From Azolla caroliniana (Eukaryota > Polypodiophyta), in the NCBI GenBank assembly GCA_043228905.1, contig JBHGNT010000003.1:12896001-12960000 (forward strand): 64,000 nt of DNA, given 5' to 3'. Below, in pieces: positions 54,198 to 64,000 of the stretch. Position 1 is the stretch's first letter. Every line of letters starts with the position of its first letter. The translations under genes and the position numbers were made by a program. A model generated the notes under the pieces. The model saw only the letters and a program-made list of their open reading frames with translations. It ran no database searches and was not told the origin of the DNA.

Positions 54198-55473
54198 CAG
54201 GTACAGTGTTGACCTTCCGGGCCCGAGCCACTATCAGGCTCCCCTTGCTGAACTTCATTACGCCGTTCCGGATGCTACCTGTGTAGCCTTCATCGTCTAG
54301 CCTCCCGGCCGAAATCAGGTTCAATCGAACCTCCGGAACGTGTCGGACATCCTTCAACAACATTTTGCATCCGGTCGAGGTTGTCAACCACACGTCTCCT
54401 ATGCCGGCAATCCGGCACATACCTTCATTTCCCATCCGAACACAGCCATGCTCACCGGCTGTGTAGGATGAGAAGTATCTTCTTTCCGGGGTCAGGTGGA
54501 ACGACGCTCCGGAATCGACCACCCAGGTAGTCTCATCGCCGGCAATGTTTAGTTCACCTTCTTCGGTGATGAGCATGATCTCCTCTTCACTTGCCGCGAG
54601 TGCCGTCGTTCCTTTCCGGTCCTGCCCTCGCCGATCCGAACCATTCCGGTCCGTGGCTCCCCGGTAAGCACCGTTCCGTTCCGAAGACTTCTTCGAATCG
54701 GTGTCGTCGGCTCCGTTGTCTTTTCGGTAATGCCGACAATTCTTCCGGAAGTGCCCCGGCTTCCCACAGTGGAAGCATGTGGGCCTTCCTCTTGACTGCG
54801 ACCGGGTCCCCGACTTCTCCCGTCTTTGCGGACTCCGGTTCCGTTGTCTTCCCCGATCCGATTCGGTAAGCAGCATCTTCGGATCGGAGGCCGGTTCTTT
54901 ATCTCTCCGACGCGCTTCTTCGTTCAAAATACTTGTCTTTACCGTTTGTAGGGACAAGTTATCTTCGGTACAGGAGGTGCTGAGAGTCACCACCAAGTTC
55001 TCCCAGCTTTCCGGCAATGTACACATCAGAATGATGACTTGCATTGCATCCTCCAACGGGAACTTGATCGCCGCAAGCTGGTTCACGAATCCCATGAACG
55101 TGCTTACGTGTTCCACCATACTCTCGCCGTCCCGGTACTTGAGGTTCACTATCTTCCTCATCAGGGAGGTCCGGTTCAACGCATTCTTCCTCTCGTAGAG
55201 GCCCGACAGCTTCCGCCACATCTCATATGCGTTGGTGTCGTTCGCCACATGTTGTAGAACACTTACATCGACATATTGCCGGATCGTCGCTACGGCTTTC
55301 CGGTTCAGGAGCTTCCACTCCGACTCTATTACCCCCTTGGGTATCTCAGCATTGTCGATCGGTTCGTACAGGTCTCGGACGATGAGAAGGTCTTCCATCT
55401 TTATCTTCCAATCGGCGTAGTTCTGTGAGTTCAACACCATCATGCCCGGAGGCCCACTACCGCCGCCTTCCAT
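54154..55473 (-). pseudogene. Nested copia gag and protease
   Basis: ATG 55473 (MEGGGSGPPGMM) lies 16 bases after the primer-binding site; the longer frame into the LTR is not used. Gag has the copia helical domain (QNYADWKIKMEDLLIVRDL, YEMWRKLSGLYERKN, LMCTLPESWENLV) and an Arg/Ser-rich stretch. A perfect CCHC knuckle follows (CFHCGKPGHFRKNC). Protease carries TWVVDSGASFHLTP with an intact DSG. The frame runs on to GSLIVARARKVNT, where a one-base frameshift near 54190 moves the rest of the polyprotein to the next frame. No slippery site was recognised, so mutation is more likely than programmed frameshifting. Confidence 0.93.
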
Positions 55474-55489
55474 TTTCTGTGTTGCCGTC

Positions 55490-55501
55490 GCTCTGATACC
55501 A
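55490..55501 (-). other. Primer-binding site of the nested copia
   Basis: Minus strand TGGTATCAGAGC, two bases after the 5' LTR end. Confidence 0.95.
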
Positions 55502-55503
55502 CT

Positions 55504-56131
55504 TGTTAAACACCGTTCTCGGCCACAACCGAGGAATAGGATCAATTCACAGAAAACAGGAAATACAAAATGCACAAAGACACTAGAGAGAAGAGTACAC
55601 AGGATGTTTTACGTGGAAAACCCTAAATGGGAAAAAACACGGGAGTGCAAGACTCCGACTATCACTATACGCAGGGAATGTACAATGGCGAGCTGCAAGG
55701 CGACGACCTTGAGCTCGCTGTCCTCGCCACAGGCGGCGGTATTACACAGAGGCGTCGATCTCTTCCTTTCTCTCTCCCTCTGCTGCTCTCACTTCGCTCA
55801 CTCTAAGCGGAAAACAAAAAAATGAGCAACAACTGAAACTGTTTGCCCTAAGTCATATTTATACACATATGACTTTCGGGCTATTTACAAATATAGCCTC
55901 AAGGGCCCTTGGCAAACATATTCACAAATATGTCCCCGCATCCGGATCTCTCTCCGGGTACATTCGTCATCCGGCTCCGTAGCCGGGGTCTTCATCATCC
56001 GGATCCGTAGCCGGGGTCTTCATCATCCGGCTCCGTAGCCGGGGTCTTCATCATCCGGATCCGGAACTGGGTCTTCATTCCCGATTCCCGGACATCCGAC
56101 CATCCCATCCGGAGGGACCGTAATCCCAACA
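55504..56131 (-). mobile_element. 5' LTR of the nested copia
   Basis: 628 bp, same length as its partner with four substitutions by eye. Confidence 0.95.
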
Positions 56132-56136
56132 CGAAG
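56132..56136. repeat. Right target-site duplication CGAAG
   Basis: Second copy of the 5-bp duplication. The interrupted integrase resumes directly after it (FRLCIFLGYGDDKFDY). Confidence 0.95.
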
Positions 56137-56249
56137 TTCCGGCTGTGCATATTCCTTGGATACGGCGATGATAAGTTCGATTATCGGGTGTGGGATCTAG
56201 TCGACAAGAAGGTGTTCCAGAGTCAAGACATAGTCTTCATGGAAGACAA

Positions 56250-56939
56250 TGTTAGGAAACAGGTCCCTCCGGATGGGAAGAGAGAAGAACAGTGCTGATG
56301 AGAAACTCGGCCGAGGCCAAAACCGGATGAGGAGTACCCGGCTACGGAAGACCCCGGTGAGAACCGGATGACAAGTACTCGGCTATGGAAGACCCGGTGA
56401 GAACCGGAACACCCGGTGAGAATCGGATGATGAGTGCCCGGCAAGCGCCGGATGATGCAAGCCCGGTGAGGAGTGTTCACCGGATGAAGGGACATATTCG
56501 TAAATATGTTTCTGAGAGTCCATCGGGATTATATTTGTAAATAGCCGAAAAGTCATTTTTTTGTATAAATATGACTTAGGGCAAACTTTAGATCGTTGTT
56601 ATTATTCTTGTTGGTGCAAGATTAGAGCACGTAACTGTGTACAGAGAGAGAGAGAGAGAAAGAGACGAAGAGTTCGTATCTCTGTTGTAACCGCCGCCTG
56701 TGGCGAAGATAGCAAGCTCGAGGTCGTTGCCTCAGTGCTTCACTATTGTACATTCTGTTACATAGTGATACTTAGCAGTCAGTGGACTGCCGTGGTTTTT
56801 CCCTAGTTTGGGTTTTCCATGTTAAGATCCTGTGTACTCTTCTCTTCACTGTGACCTGCATTCATTACCCATTTACTGTGTTTGATTCTAAGCTTGGTTG
56901 TGGCCGAGCGTTGTTCATCGGGAGCGTGTGTTCCTATCA
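56250..56939 (+). mobile_element. Solo LTR of a related copia family
   Basis: 690 bp beginning TGTTAGGAAAC and ending CTATCA, flanked by GACAA (56245-56249) and GACAG (56940-56944). It splits the phrase VFMED / RTIANWESE of the host copia. It shares TGTAAATAGCC, TATAAATATGACTTAGGG and TGGTTTTTCCCTA with the LTRs of the surrounding element. Repeated CCGGTGAGAACCGGA words lie near its start. Confidence 0.85.
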
Positions 56940-58505
56940 GACAGGACCATTGCCAACTGGGAGTCGGAGACAAAGGTGATGAACTCCGGATCATCCAATG
57001 AAGACCAACTTGAGGACACAAGAACTTACCCGGTTGAAAACCGGATGTTAGCCGGTAATTGGATGACACTCGACGAAGCGGCCGGATATGGACAAGAAAC
57101 CGAACCAATCAAAGAAGAAGAAGAAGACATTGGAACCAGACAAGATCCCGAATCGGATTCGGGTGAGGAACAAACGGAGAAACCAGTAGTAAAAAACTAA
57201 GGACGGTGATATCCTCTCTGAGAGAGAAGAGCCCCCTGGAGATTTCCGGATGCAGAGCATGTGTTGCTAACCGATGAGGGGGAGCTAGAAAGCTTCGAAG
57301 AAGCAAAGAGAGACACCCACAACCTCAAGTGGTTGAGTGGGTGTTCAAGCTGAAACCGGGAGACACCAGAAATCCACCAAGGTACAAAGCTCGAATCGTG
57401 GTGAAGGGCTTCTAGCAGAAGAAAGGGGTGGACTTCGATGAGATATTTACCCTGGTAGTAAAAATGACATCCATTCGGACGGTATTGATCATAGCGGCAA
57501 GAATGGACCTCAAGGTAGAGCAATTGGACGTTAAGATGGCATTCCTACATGGCGACCTCGAAGAAGAGATCTACATGCATCAACCGGAAGGATTTGAGAA
57601 GAAAGGGAAGGAGCACTTGGTGTGTCAGCTGAAGAAGAGCTTGTACGGATTGAAGCAAGCTCCCCGACAATGGTACCGGAAGTTCGACTCCTTCATGACC
57701 GACCAAGGGTACCACAAGACGCAGGTCGATCATTGCGTGTTTGTGAAGAAATTTGACGGAGGAGATTTCTTGATACTTCTCCTATATGTGGATGATATGT
57801 TGATCGTCAAACGAGACCAAGGCAAGATTCAGATGCTGAAGAAGGCTCTGAGCCGAACCTTCTCAATGAAAGACTTGGGTCCAACAAGGCTGATATTGGG
57901 AATGCACATCATCCGGGACCAGTCGAAGAAGCTGTTGTGGTTGTCACAAGAGAAGTATGTGACAAAGGTGCTTCAACGGTTCAACATGTTGGAGGCAAAA
58001 CCGGTCGGATCGACACTTCCGGCAAACTGCAAGCTATTCGGAAAACAAAGCCCGACGATAAAGGCGAAGAAGACGGAGATGATGAAGATACCATATGCCT
58101 CTGTCGTCGGAAGCCTTATGTACGCGATGGTATGTACCCAGTTGGATATTGGATATGGTTGCGTTGTCAACCACGGAGGCGGAGTACATGGCGGTTCTAG
58201 AAGCCGACAAGGAGATAATCTGGATTAACGACTTCATCAGAGAGCTAGGGATCCAACAGGAGGAATACCGGCTCTACTGTGACAATCAAAGTGTCATCCA
58301 CCTTGCAAAGAACGCGGCCTACCATTCCTGGATGAAACATATCCAATGGAGGTACCACTGGATTCGGGAGAGAGTAGAAGATCAAGAGTTCATGCTGATG
58401 AAGATCCACACGAACGGGTCGGATATGTGACCAAGGTGTTGATAACCGACAAGCTGGACGCGTGCCAAAAGCGGATCGGGATGGCAAGACACCCCATGCC
58501 GGAGT
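56940..58505 (+). pseudogene. Copia RT and RNase H (3' half of the plus-strand element)
   Basis: Resumes at TIANWESETK with a Glu-rich linker, then a degraded RT start (WVFKLKPGDTRNPPRYKARI near 57340). The RT body is open from 57428: VKMAFLHGDLEEEIYM, KKSLYGLKQAPRQWY and LLLYVDDMLIV. RNase H has an internal deletion: SVVGSLMYAMVCTQ passes directly to ALSTTEAEYMAV, losing the first catalytic Asp. It ends YCDNQSVIHLAKNAAYH. A frame change lies near 58115. Dead, although the RT active site is intact. Confidence 0.88.
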
Positions 58506-58517
58506 GAAGGGGGAGAT
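58506..58517 (+). other. Polypurine tract
   Basis: GAAGGGGGAGAT immediately before the 3' LTR of the plus-strand copia. Confidence 0.9.
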
Positions 58518-59080
58518 TGTTGGGAAATCGGTCCCTCCGGATCCCATCCGGTCATGAATGAAGAGGACGCAGTGAGAACCGGAAGAGATGCGGAAACCGG
58601 ATCGGATGGACCCGGCGAGAACCAGAAGAGAAGACATATTTGTAAATATGTTTTGAGTAAGCCTATTGAGGTTATCTTTGTAAATAGCCCTAAGTTCATA
58701 TAAGTATAAATATGACATAGGGAAAACACTTTATACGTTGTTGTTGCCATATTGTTGTTGATAGATAACTGTTATATAGAGTGAGAGAGCGATACAGAGT
58801 GATACTCTGTTGTGACCGCCGGCTGGCGAAGATACAGAGCTCAAGGTCGTTGCCTCTAAGTCTCTGTTTGTACCTTTCCTATATAGTGATAGTTTGGAGT
58901 CTATGGACTCCATTGGTTTTTCCCTATTAGGGTTTTCCACCTAAACATCCTGTGTATCCTCTATCGTTGTCTGTGTTTCTAAGTGTGCTCACTCCCTACT
59001 TCCCATTTCTATGTTTGATTTCGTCCCAAGTGAATCAAGACTCGGTAGTGGCCAAGCAATATTCTGCGCAATTCTCCTCA
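58518..59080 (+). mobile_element. 3' LTR of the plus-strand copia element
   Basis: 563 bp, TGTTGGGAAATC...AATTCTCCTCA. Matches 48409-49019 throughout, apart from the duplicated segment and the first ~30 bp. Confidence 0.9.
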
Positions 59081-59721
59081 TGGACCAGAAGGAATCGATG
59101 TTTTTAGCAGCGTAAGTAAGAAAGTATTGAAGATAGATAAATAGATGGATGGAGAAAGAGAGAGATTAAGATAGAGAATGAACCCTTGACTTCAATTTTT
59201 TAGAGACAAGATACGTCACCAATCAGATTACTTGATTTTATTATTGTAAATTCAGTACATAGCTTGGTTGCCCCATTCATTGATTGATTCCCTTTCTTTT
59301 ATAGATGCCCTCATGCATATGATGCATGTGAGGGTGCAAGACATGTCTACAATGCATGTAATGCATGTGATGCATGTTTGCCATTTGGCGCTCATGCATT
59401 ACATGCGATGCATGATGTCGATATCACTCAAGTAAGCTCTCATGTATGAGAATTTACATATGAGAAAGTATAATGATGAAATTACAACTTTTAAAGAAAT
59501 AAATTGGCTTTGTGGTAAGTCAATTGTGTTATTTAAAATTGTCCCTTCTTCTGGGGGAGTCGACCGAAAACCTGAAATGAGAGTCGGCTAGCCGAAATCG
59601 GTCACGAAGCCAAAACGGGAGTCGATTGGCCGAAATCGACCAAAAAGCCGAAATGGGATTTGATCAAATGGAAGTCGGATAAATACATACATACATATAT
59701 ATACATATGTAAGATAAGTTA

Positions 59722-59762
<41 letters not shown>

Positions 59763-59990
59763 AGATAAGTTAGTATATATAGAGAGAGAGTCATATTAGT
59801 TGCATATATATATGGGATAACTCACTGAGAAGAAAACAGTGAGAAAAGCACCAAAGTGAACCCTTCTCGGTTTTCTCCTTTCCACGTGATTTTCACACGA
59901 TTGTTGAAAATCTTCACGACATCCACCTCCAACAAATTGTACGTCCTCCGGTACGTGCCAAGAAGAGAGAGTGTGAGATTTCAGCTATGG
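59081..59990. other. Non-coding spacer with ATGCAT cluster and (TA)n
   Basis: No gene is supported. At 59308-59415 there are about nine ATGCAT/GCATG words in 110 bp, several forming self-complementary stretches. A (TA)n tract lies at 59723-59758 with TAAGATAAGTTAGTATATATA on both sides. GA-rich simple sequence lies near 59150 and 59780. Confidence 0.7.
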
Positions 59991-59993
59991 TGA

Positions 59994-60125
59994 TTAGTAC
60001 GATTTCTCCACGTCCTCGTTGACCTCGCTCACGTTCTTGGGTTCGGCCCTATCAGCTTCATTGTTGAGGTCATCGATGTCAGCACCCTCATCTTGTTTAT
60101 TCTTGAAGATCTTTACTCTTTTCCC
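59994..60125 (-). other. Short exon-like open frame
   Basis: The minus strand from 60125 is open for 43 codons (starting GKRVKIFKNKQDEGAD, acidic, ending EDVEKSY) to a TAA at 59994-59996. It follows a CT-tract and TTGCAG like a terminal exon after an acceptor site. However, the CT-tract belongs to the copia LTR that ends at 60126, so the acceptor appearance may be accidental. No family was recognised. Confidence 0.2.
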
Positions 60126-60136
60126 TGCAAGAGAGA

Positions 60137-60190
<54 letters not shown>

Positions 60191-60525
60191 AAAGAGCAAA
60201 AACTCCAATTCAAAATATCACTCTATACATACAATGTCTCAGTGACCACTTTTATACAAGTCCTTAAAAGAACTGACAAAAGTATTGACATGTACTTCAA
60301 TGCTCATACAGAGCTACTGACATTGACTCCCAAAAATAGGCCTATGTACAAGGCTAGGATCGTAGGCCTTTAACGAGCTACTAGTTACACTCTGATCCGG
60401 CTCTCCTCTCCAGATACCGATCTGGCTCTTGGTTCCGGACACCGATTCGGTTATTGGTTCTGGATACCAATCTTGCTCGGGCTTACTCAATTGATCCAAT
60501 TTTGGTTGAGCTTGCTCGCTCAACA
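60126..60525 (-). mobile_element. 3' LTR of a minus-strand copia element
   Basis: 400 bp. On the minus strand it starts TGTTGAGCGAGCAAGC at 60525, after a GAGGGGGAG tract, and ends in a long CT run plus TTGCA. It contains the TTTTATACAAGTCC and GTACTTCAA landmarks of the family. Confidence 0.8.
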
Positions 60526-61646
60526 CTCCCCCTCAAGCTCAACTTGAGGTCAGATCATGGTGTCAATGTCTGATGTTCCTACCCTTACCTTTTCTTGGCG
60601 TCTTCCCACCTTGCTTGCGTTCCTCGTCCAACTCGGTCTTGCTTTCCACGACCCGTCCAATTTCAGCTCTTGTCCGAATTGGCTGTCTCCAATTCATCCT
60701 CATCCTCTAGGCCCTTTACCACATTAGACCATGTCCGGGTCTTGGCCTTCTTGGATTTACCTCCCCCTTTTTCAGTTGGCATTGTCTCCGGCTTTCCCTA
60801 GTATCCATCTTCAGCTTCCTTAGTCGACCAAAATTCGAACTCCTCATCGAACTCAACTTTCTGGTCTCTTCCACTCCTTTCTCTATGTCTTCCCCTCAAG
60901 TTTGGCACATCGAGGTGCTACAAGCCAAGCACACCTGAAAATAGTCGCAACTTGTCTAGGCAACGGGGTTTGGTGAAGATATCGACGGTGTGTCCATCCG
61001 TTGGAACATACACCAATTCAACTTCAACGGAAATGACTAGTCGTGGACAAAATGATAGTGCACCTCAATGTGCTTGGTCTGGCCATGGAAGATGGGGTTC
61101 TTCGCAAGATGAATGTTGTTGAGATTGTCTCAGCTTCACATTCCTATCCAGAGGAGTTGAGGTGGATTTGCACTCTGTCATCCCGAACTTGAAGAGCATA
61201 CTTAGCATATGATGTTATTGGCTGATCAATATGCTTTCGGGGGTGTGGATCACTTCGATCCCAAGGAGGTAATGAAGGTCCCCCGTTTCGTTTGGAGGCA
61301 TTCCGGCCTCACTGATCTCATCCTCAGAAATCAGAATGGAGTTATCGGGGATCGGAGATAGGGGCAAGTACCATGATGCTGACTCATTGAACACGACATC
61401 TCGACTGACCTGGACCTATTTGGTTTGGGGGTTATAACATTTATAACCCTTTTGCTCGTCGAGTAGCCGTCGAGAATGCACTTCTCGACTTCCTGCGTTT
61501 CTCCTTCGGCACATGCACATACCCAATGTTGTTGAACATACTCAAGTGTCCCAGATTCAAATTCTTTCCAAAGTAGAGCTCATGTGGTGACACTCCTCCA
61601 TTTGTAGGTGTTCGATTCTGTAGGTAGATGGCTGTAAAAGAATTCA
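60526..61646 (-). pseudogene. Internally deleted copia pol with C-terminal tail
   Basis: Minus strand: integrase piece AIYLQNRTPTNGGVSPHELY with NIGYVHVPKEKRRK (61670-61500). After a deletion comes an RT piece (GSKVIHTPESILI, LFKFGMTECKSTSTPLD near 61250), then another deletion to the RNase H end (IFTKPRCLDKLR). After LDVPNLRG the frame runs on without a stop into a charged tail (RHRERSGRDQKVEF, DEEFEF), and a later piece reads WSNVVKGLEDEDELETANS. The integrase side is cut by the next copia element at about 61647. Confidence 0.8.
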
Positions 61647-61722
61647 TGTGTAGAAGCGTATTTGTAAGAACACAGAGTACACGGTTCGGAAGTACGAAAA
61701 TTCGGTAAAGCACAGAAATCAT

Positions 61723-61763
<41 letters not shown>

Positions 61764-62031
61764 AGAAAATACAAAACTATATTCAAAAAATTCTTTGTAT
61801 GTTCTCTATGTACATATTTCGTGCTCAGCGAGCACCTTTTATACAAGCCCCGACTATTGAGATGACACAAGTACTGATAGTACTTGACCGTTCATAAATG
61901 AGCCTCCTACACTAACTCCCAAAACTATTCCTTACGAGGAATAACGTTCTAACGGCCTTTCGGTTTAAACACTGCCACTGCCATATTTTGCGTACGGTTT
62001 ACGTGCCCAATGGTGATCTTGTCTCTCAACA
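61647..62031 (-). mobile_element. 3' LTR of a second minus-strand copia element
   Basis: About 385 bp. On the minus strand it starts TGTTGAGAGACAAGATC at 62031 and ends near CTACACA at 61647. It contains a (GA)n tract at 61720-61762. It is inserted in the integrase of the neighbouring copia. The partner LTR lies beyond the window. Confidence 0.75.
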
Positions 62032-62556
62032 CTCCCCCTCAAGCTCAACTTGAGGTTCCGTCTGCTTTTCTGGATCTTTGGTCCGGCCTCTCCTGGCCTC
62101 ACACCTCGCTCGTGCTCCTCGACCCGTTCGATTCCGCACACTTCGACCCTTCCGGGTGGCTTGTCTGCTCATGCGGCCCTTCTCTGCTACCTTGTTGTCA
62201 TGGTGTTGGCACCTCTTTTTCTGCTCTTTCCTCTGCTTGGCCCTCGGTCGATTCGTAATGTCCGAATTGAGCATTTCAATTAAATCAGACACTTCTGATT
62301 CAATTCCACTTTTGCCTGAGTTGGTTGTCTCCAATTCGTCTTCTATCTTTAGGCCCTTGACAACATCAGACCACATCTTGGTCTTGGTCTTTATGCCCTT
62401 CTTGGCTGTATTTCCCCTTTGTTCAGCTATCTTCGGGTCTTTCTTACGATTATGGCCCCTGTTTCCTTCTTCTTGGGCTTCTTCAGCCGGCCCGAAATCA
62501 AATTCTTCATCCGATTCGGCATAGCGGTCACTACCAATCCTTTCACGCTCCTATTC
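62032..62556 (-). pseudogene. Copia post-RNase H tail region
   Basis: Directly follows RNase H in the same frame after two TAG codons (near 62551-62559). Minus strand: GSDRYAESDEEFDFGPAEEA, then TKTKMWSDVVKGLKIEDELE and TTNSGKSGIE. A basic region (RPRAKQRKEQKKRCQHHDNK) follows, and the frame ends at VELEGEC inside the polypurine tract GAGGGGGAG. Acidic then basic, no known domain. Counterparts follow RNase H at 60.5-60.9 kb and in the array at 27.5-29.5 kb, so it is a shared part of this copia family. Confidence 0.6.
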
Positions 62557-63470
62557 CTATATCCCCCTCAAGTTCGGCGTGTCGAGATGACGCAAACCCA
62601 GATCAACCGAGAAATGCCGTAACTTGTCGAGACCAAGGGGCTTGGTGAAGATGTCGGAAATCTGCCGACCCGTCGGAACATATGCCAGTTCGATCTCACC
62701 AGAAAGGACACACTCGCGGACAAAGTGATAGTGCACCTCAATATGCTTGGTCCGGATGTGGAACACAGGGTTCTTCGCAAGGTGGATGCTGCTGAGGTTA
62801 TTGCAATAGATCATCGTTGGATCAGACACCTCTACGTGCAGATCCCGTAATAGCCGTTTTCGCCCCTCGATATTCGGCCTCTATGCTCGACAATGCTACT
62901 ATCGGCCGTTTCTTACTGCTCCACGTGATTGCCGCACTTCCCAATGAGAATGCAAATCCGAACGTGGATCTACGATCATGGGCATTTCTAGCCCAATCGG
63001 CATCCGTGTAGCCGACTAACTGTTCGGCTATGTCTGCGCGATACAACAATGCCATGTCTTTCATACCGCTGACATATCATAATATTCTTTGCACGCATTG
63101 AAGGTGTTTGGTCGTGGGCTGCAACATAAATTGACTGATCATTCCGACCGGATAGTTGAGGTCCGACCGAGTGATCGTCAATTGGATGAGGCTTCCGACA
63201 ATCTGTCAAAACCGTGTCGGTTCGTATGCCTTTGCCGAATCTCAACAAAGCTTTACATTTCTATCCAGAGGGCTCGAGATGGGCTTACAATTTGTCATTC
63301 CGAACTTAGAGCATATTCAGTGCGTAGTGACGTTGACTGATCACTTCGATCCCGAGGAAGTAATGAAGATCGCCAAGATCCTTCATTTTGAACGATGCCG
63401 CAAGCTAAGACTTTACATAGAGGATTTCTTCCAGGTTGGCACCGGCGATGACTAAATTATCAACATAAAG
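62557..63470 (-). pseudogene. Copia RNase H and RT C-terminal part
   Basis: Minus strand: VGYTDADWARNAHDRRSTFGF (first Asp), ITWSSKKRPIVALSSIEAEY (Glu) and IYCNNLSSIHLAKNPVFH (Asp), then HIEVHYHFVRE and DIFTKPLGLDKLR. RNase H acidic residues are preserved. Frames change near 62825 and 63065, and the RT end (63070-63470) is broken into short pieces. Confidence 0.88.
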
Positions 63471-63996
63471 TAAAAGACAAACCTGTCCATGCGGACCTTA
63501 TCGAACGAATAACGAAGAGTCCGATTTAGATGTTGTAAACCCCATTCTACACAACCATTGCATAATCTTGGCATTGCAAGCTCGCGGGGCTTGCTTAAGT
63601 CCGTATAACGCCTTCTTTAGTCGATAGAATGCCGAAGTGTTCTGTTCAGATGGAAATCCGGGGGGTTGTACCATGTACACATGTTCCTCAAGATCACCTT
63701 GCAGGAAGGCATTCTTTACATCCATCTGATGTAGATGGCACCCCTTCGCCACATCTGCGGCAAGTAGAACTCGCACGGTAGTCATCTTCACGATTGGGGC
63801 GAAGGTTTCGTCGTAATCTACGCCGTGATTCTGCGCGTAGCCTAGCAACCAAATGGGCCTTACATCGGCTGACGGAGCCGTCGGTGTTGTATTTCACCTT
63901 ATACACCCATCTACATCCGATCAGCTTTACACCCTTCGGTACATCAACCAGGTCCCAAGTCTCATTGTCCGTTAAAGTGCACATCTCTTCCTCCAT
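63471..63996 (-). pseudogene. Copia reverse transcriptase N-terminal part
   Basis: Minus strand from 63996: MEEEMCTLTDNETWDLV, GCRWVYKVKYNTDGSVSRCK, then after a frame change VDYDETFAPIVKMTTVRVLL, QMDVKNAFLQGDLEEHVYM and KKALYGLKQAPRACN. The catalytic YVDD strand lies in the poorly preserved part (about 63450; INLLYVDN-like reading is uncertain). The 5' part of the element is outside the window. Confidence 0.85.
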
Positions 63997-64000
63997 CGTG

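Larger units (their letters stand above)
50768..56131 (-). mobile_element. Young nested Ty1/copia element
   Basis: A complete 5364-bp minus-strand element with CGAAG target duplications and 628-bp LTRs. By eye the LTRs differ at only four positions (about 99.4% identity). All domains are present. Two small lesions disrupt the polyprotein: a frameshift near 54190 between protease and integrase, and a 4-base deletion plus stop near 51705 in RNase H. It is probably a recent insertion that is non-autonomous or became so after insertion. Confidence 0.95.
48409..59080 (+). mobile_element. Plus-strand copia element with nested insertions
   Basis: Paired LTRs (48409-49019 and 58518-59080), primer-binding site, gag, protease, integrase, RT, RNase H and polypurine tract are in copia order. 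The integrase is split by a complete younger copia (50768-56131). The integrase/RT linker is split by a solo LTR (56250-56939). Coding parts carry frameshifts and stops. The 5-bp flanks (TCGCA left, TGGAC right) do not match, so the ends may have been rearranged or the left edge is misplaced. Confidence 0.85.

Noticed and set aside
51511-55257. Plus-strand frames of 100-270 codons
   Set aside because: Shadows of the GC-rich minus-strand copia polyprotein.
59994-60125. Firm call of a host terminal exon
   Set aside because: The apparent splice acceptor is formed by the end of a copia LTR. The 43-codon frame has no recognised family, so it is listed only at low confidence.

Overview
The window looks like repeat-dominated nuclear DNA from a land plant. 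The evidence is one single-exon plasma-membrane syntaxin of the plant SYP1 type, Ty1/copia elements primed by initiator tRNA-Met, Ty3/gypsy elements, a LINE tail, and plant-like GT-AG introns. The species cannot be named; a seedless vascular plant or gymnosperm is only a guess. No rRNA genes, organelle DNA, bacterial operons or CRISPR arrays were seen.

Layout. 1-5.7 kb is the 3' part of a Ty3/gypsy element: pol end with three nonsense codons, a large intact coiled-coil ORF, then LTR-like sequence. 5.7-9.0 kb holds broken copia RT/RNase H pieces. 9.0-14.4 kb is mostly non-coding and contains the one clear host gene, the syntaxin at 11.07-12.08 kb, plus two tRNA-like (SINE-type) boxes. 14.4-26.1 kb is a copia element split by a 9.3 kb minus-strand gypsy element. 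26.2-27.2 kb is a LINE 3' end. 27.2-29.5 and 42.6-43.2 kb are a copia LTR and a tandemly amplified copia tail module. 43.2-48.4 kb is decayed copia. 48.4-59.1 kb is a plus-strand copia element carrying a very young nested copia (50,768-56,131) and a solo LTR. 60.1-64.0 kb is two minus-strand copia elements, one inserted in the other.

The most interesting object is a 13.1 kb DNA transposon at 29,468-42,572. It has matching terminal inverted repeats, a perfect 4-bp TTCA target duplication, and two convergent multi-exon genes whose reading frames are both open from start to stop once splice sites are applied. The plus-strand gene (3 exons, 813 aa) has a DDD-type catalytic pattern and resembles Sola-type transposases. 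The minus-strand gene (5 exons, 976 aa) encodes a basic TP-repeat region, a coiled coil, a canonical RING-H2 finger and an acidic repeat tail. Each gene carries a long, strictly periodic tandem array inside an intron (146 bp x10 and 104 bp x8). Both arrays, the leader and both element ends are full of the same GTACT/AGTACTAAT word. Between the two genes lies a frameshifted fragment that may be a captured host URB2-like gene.

These genes do not form a pathway. The window is a record of nested transposition around one housekeeping gene. The likely functional unit beyond the syntaxin is the two-gene transposon: a transposase plus a possible E3-ligase-like partner.
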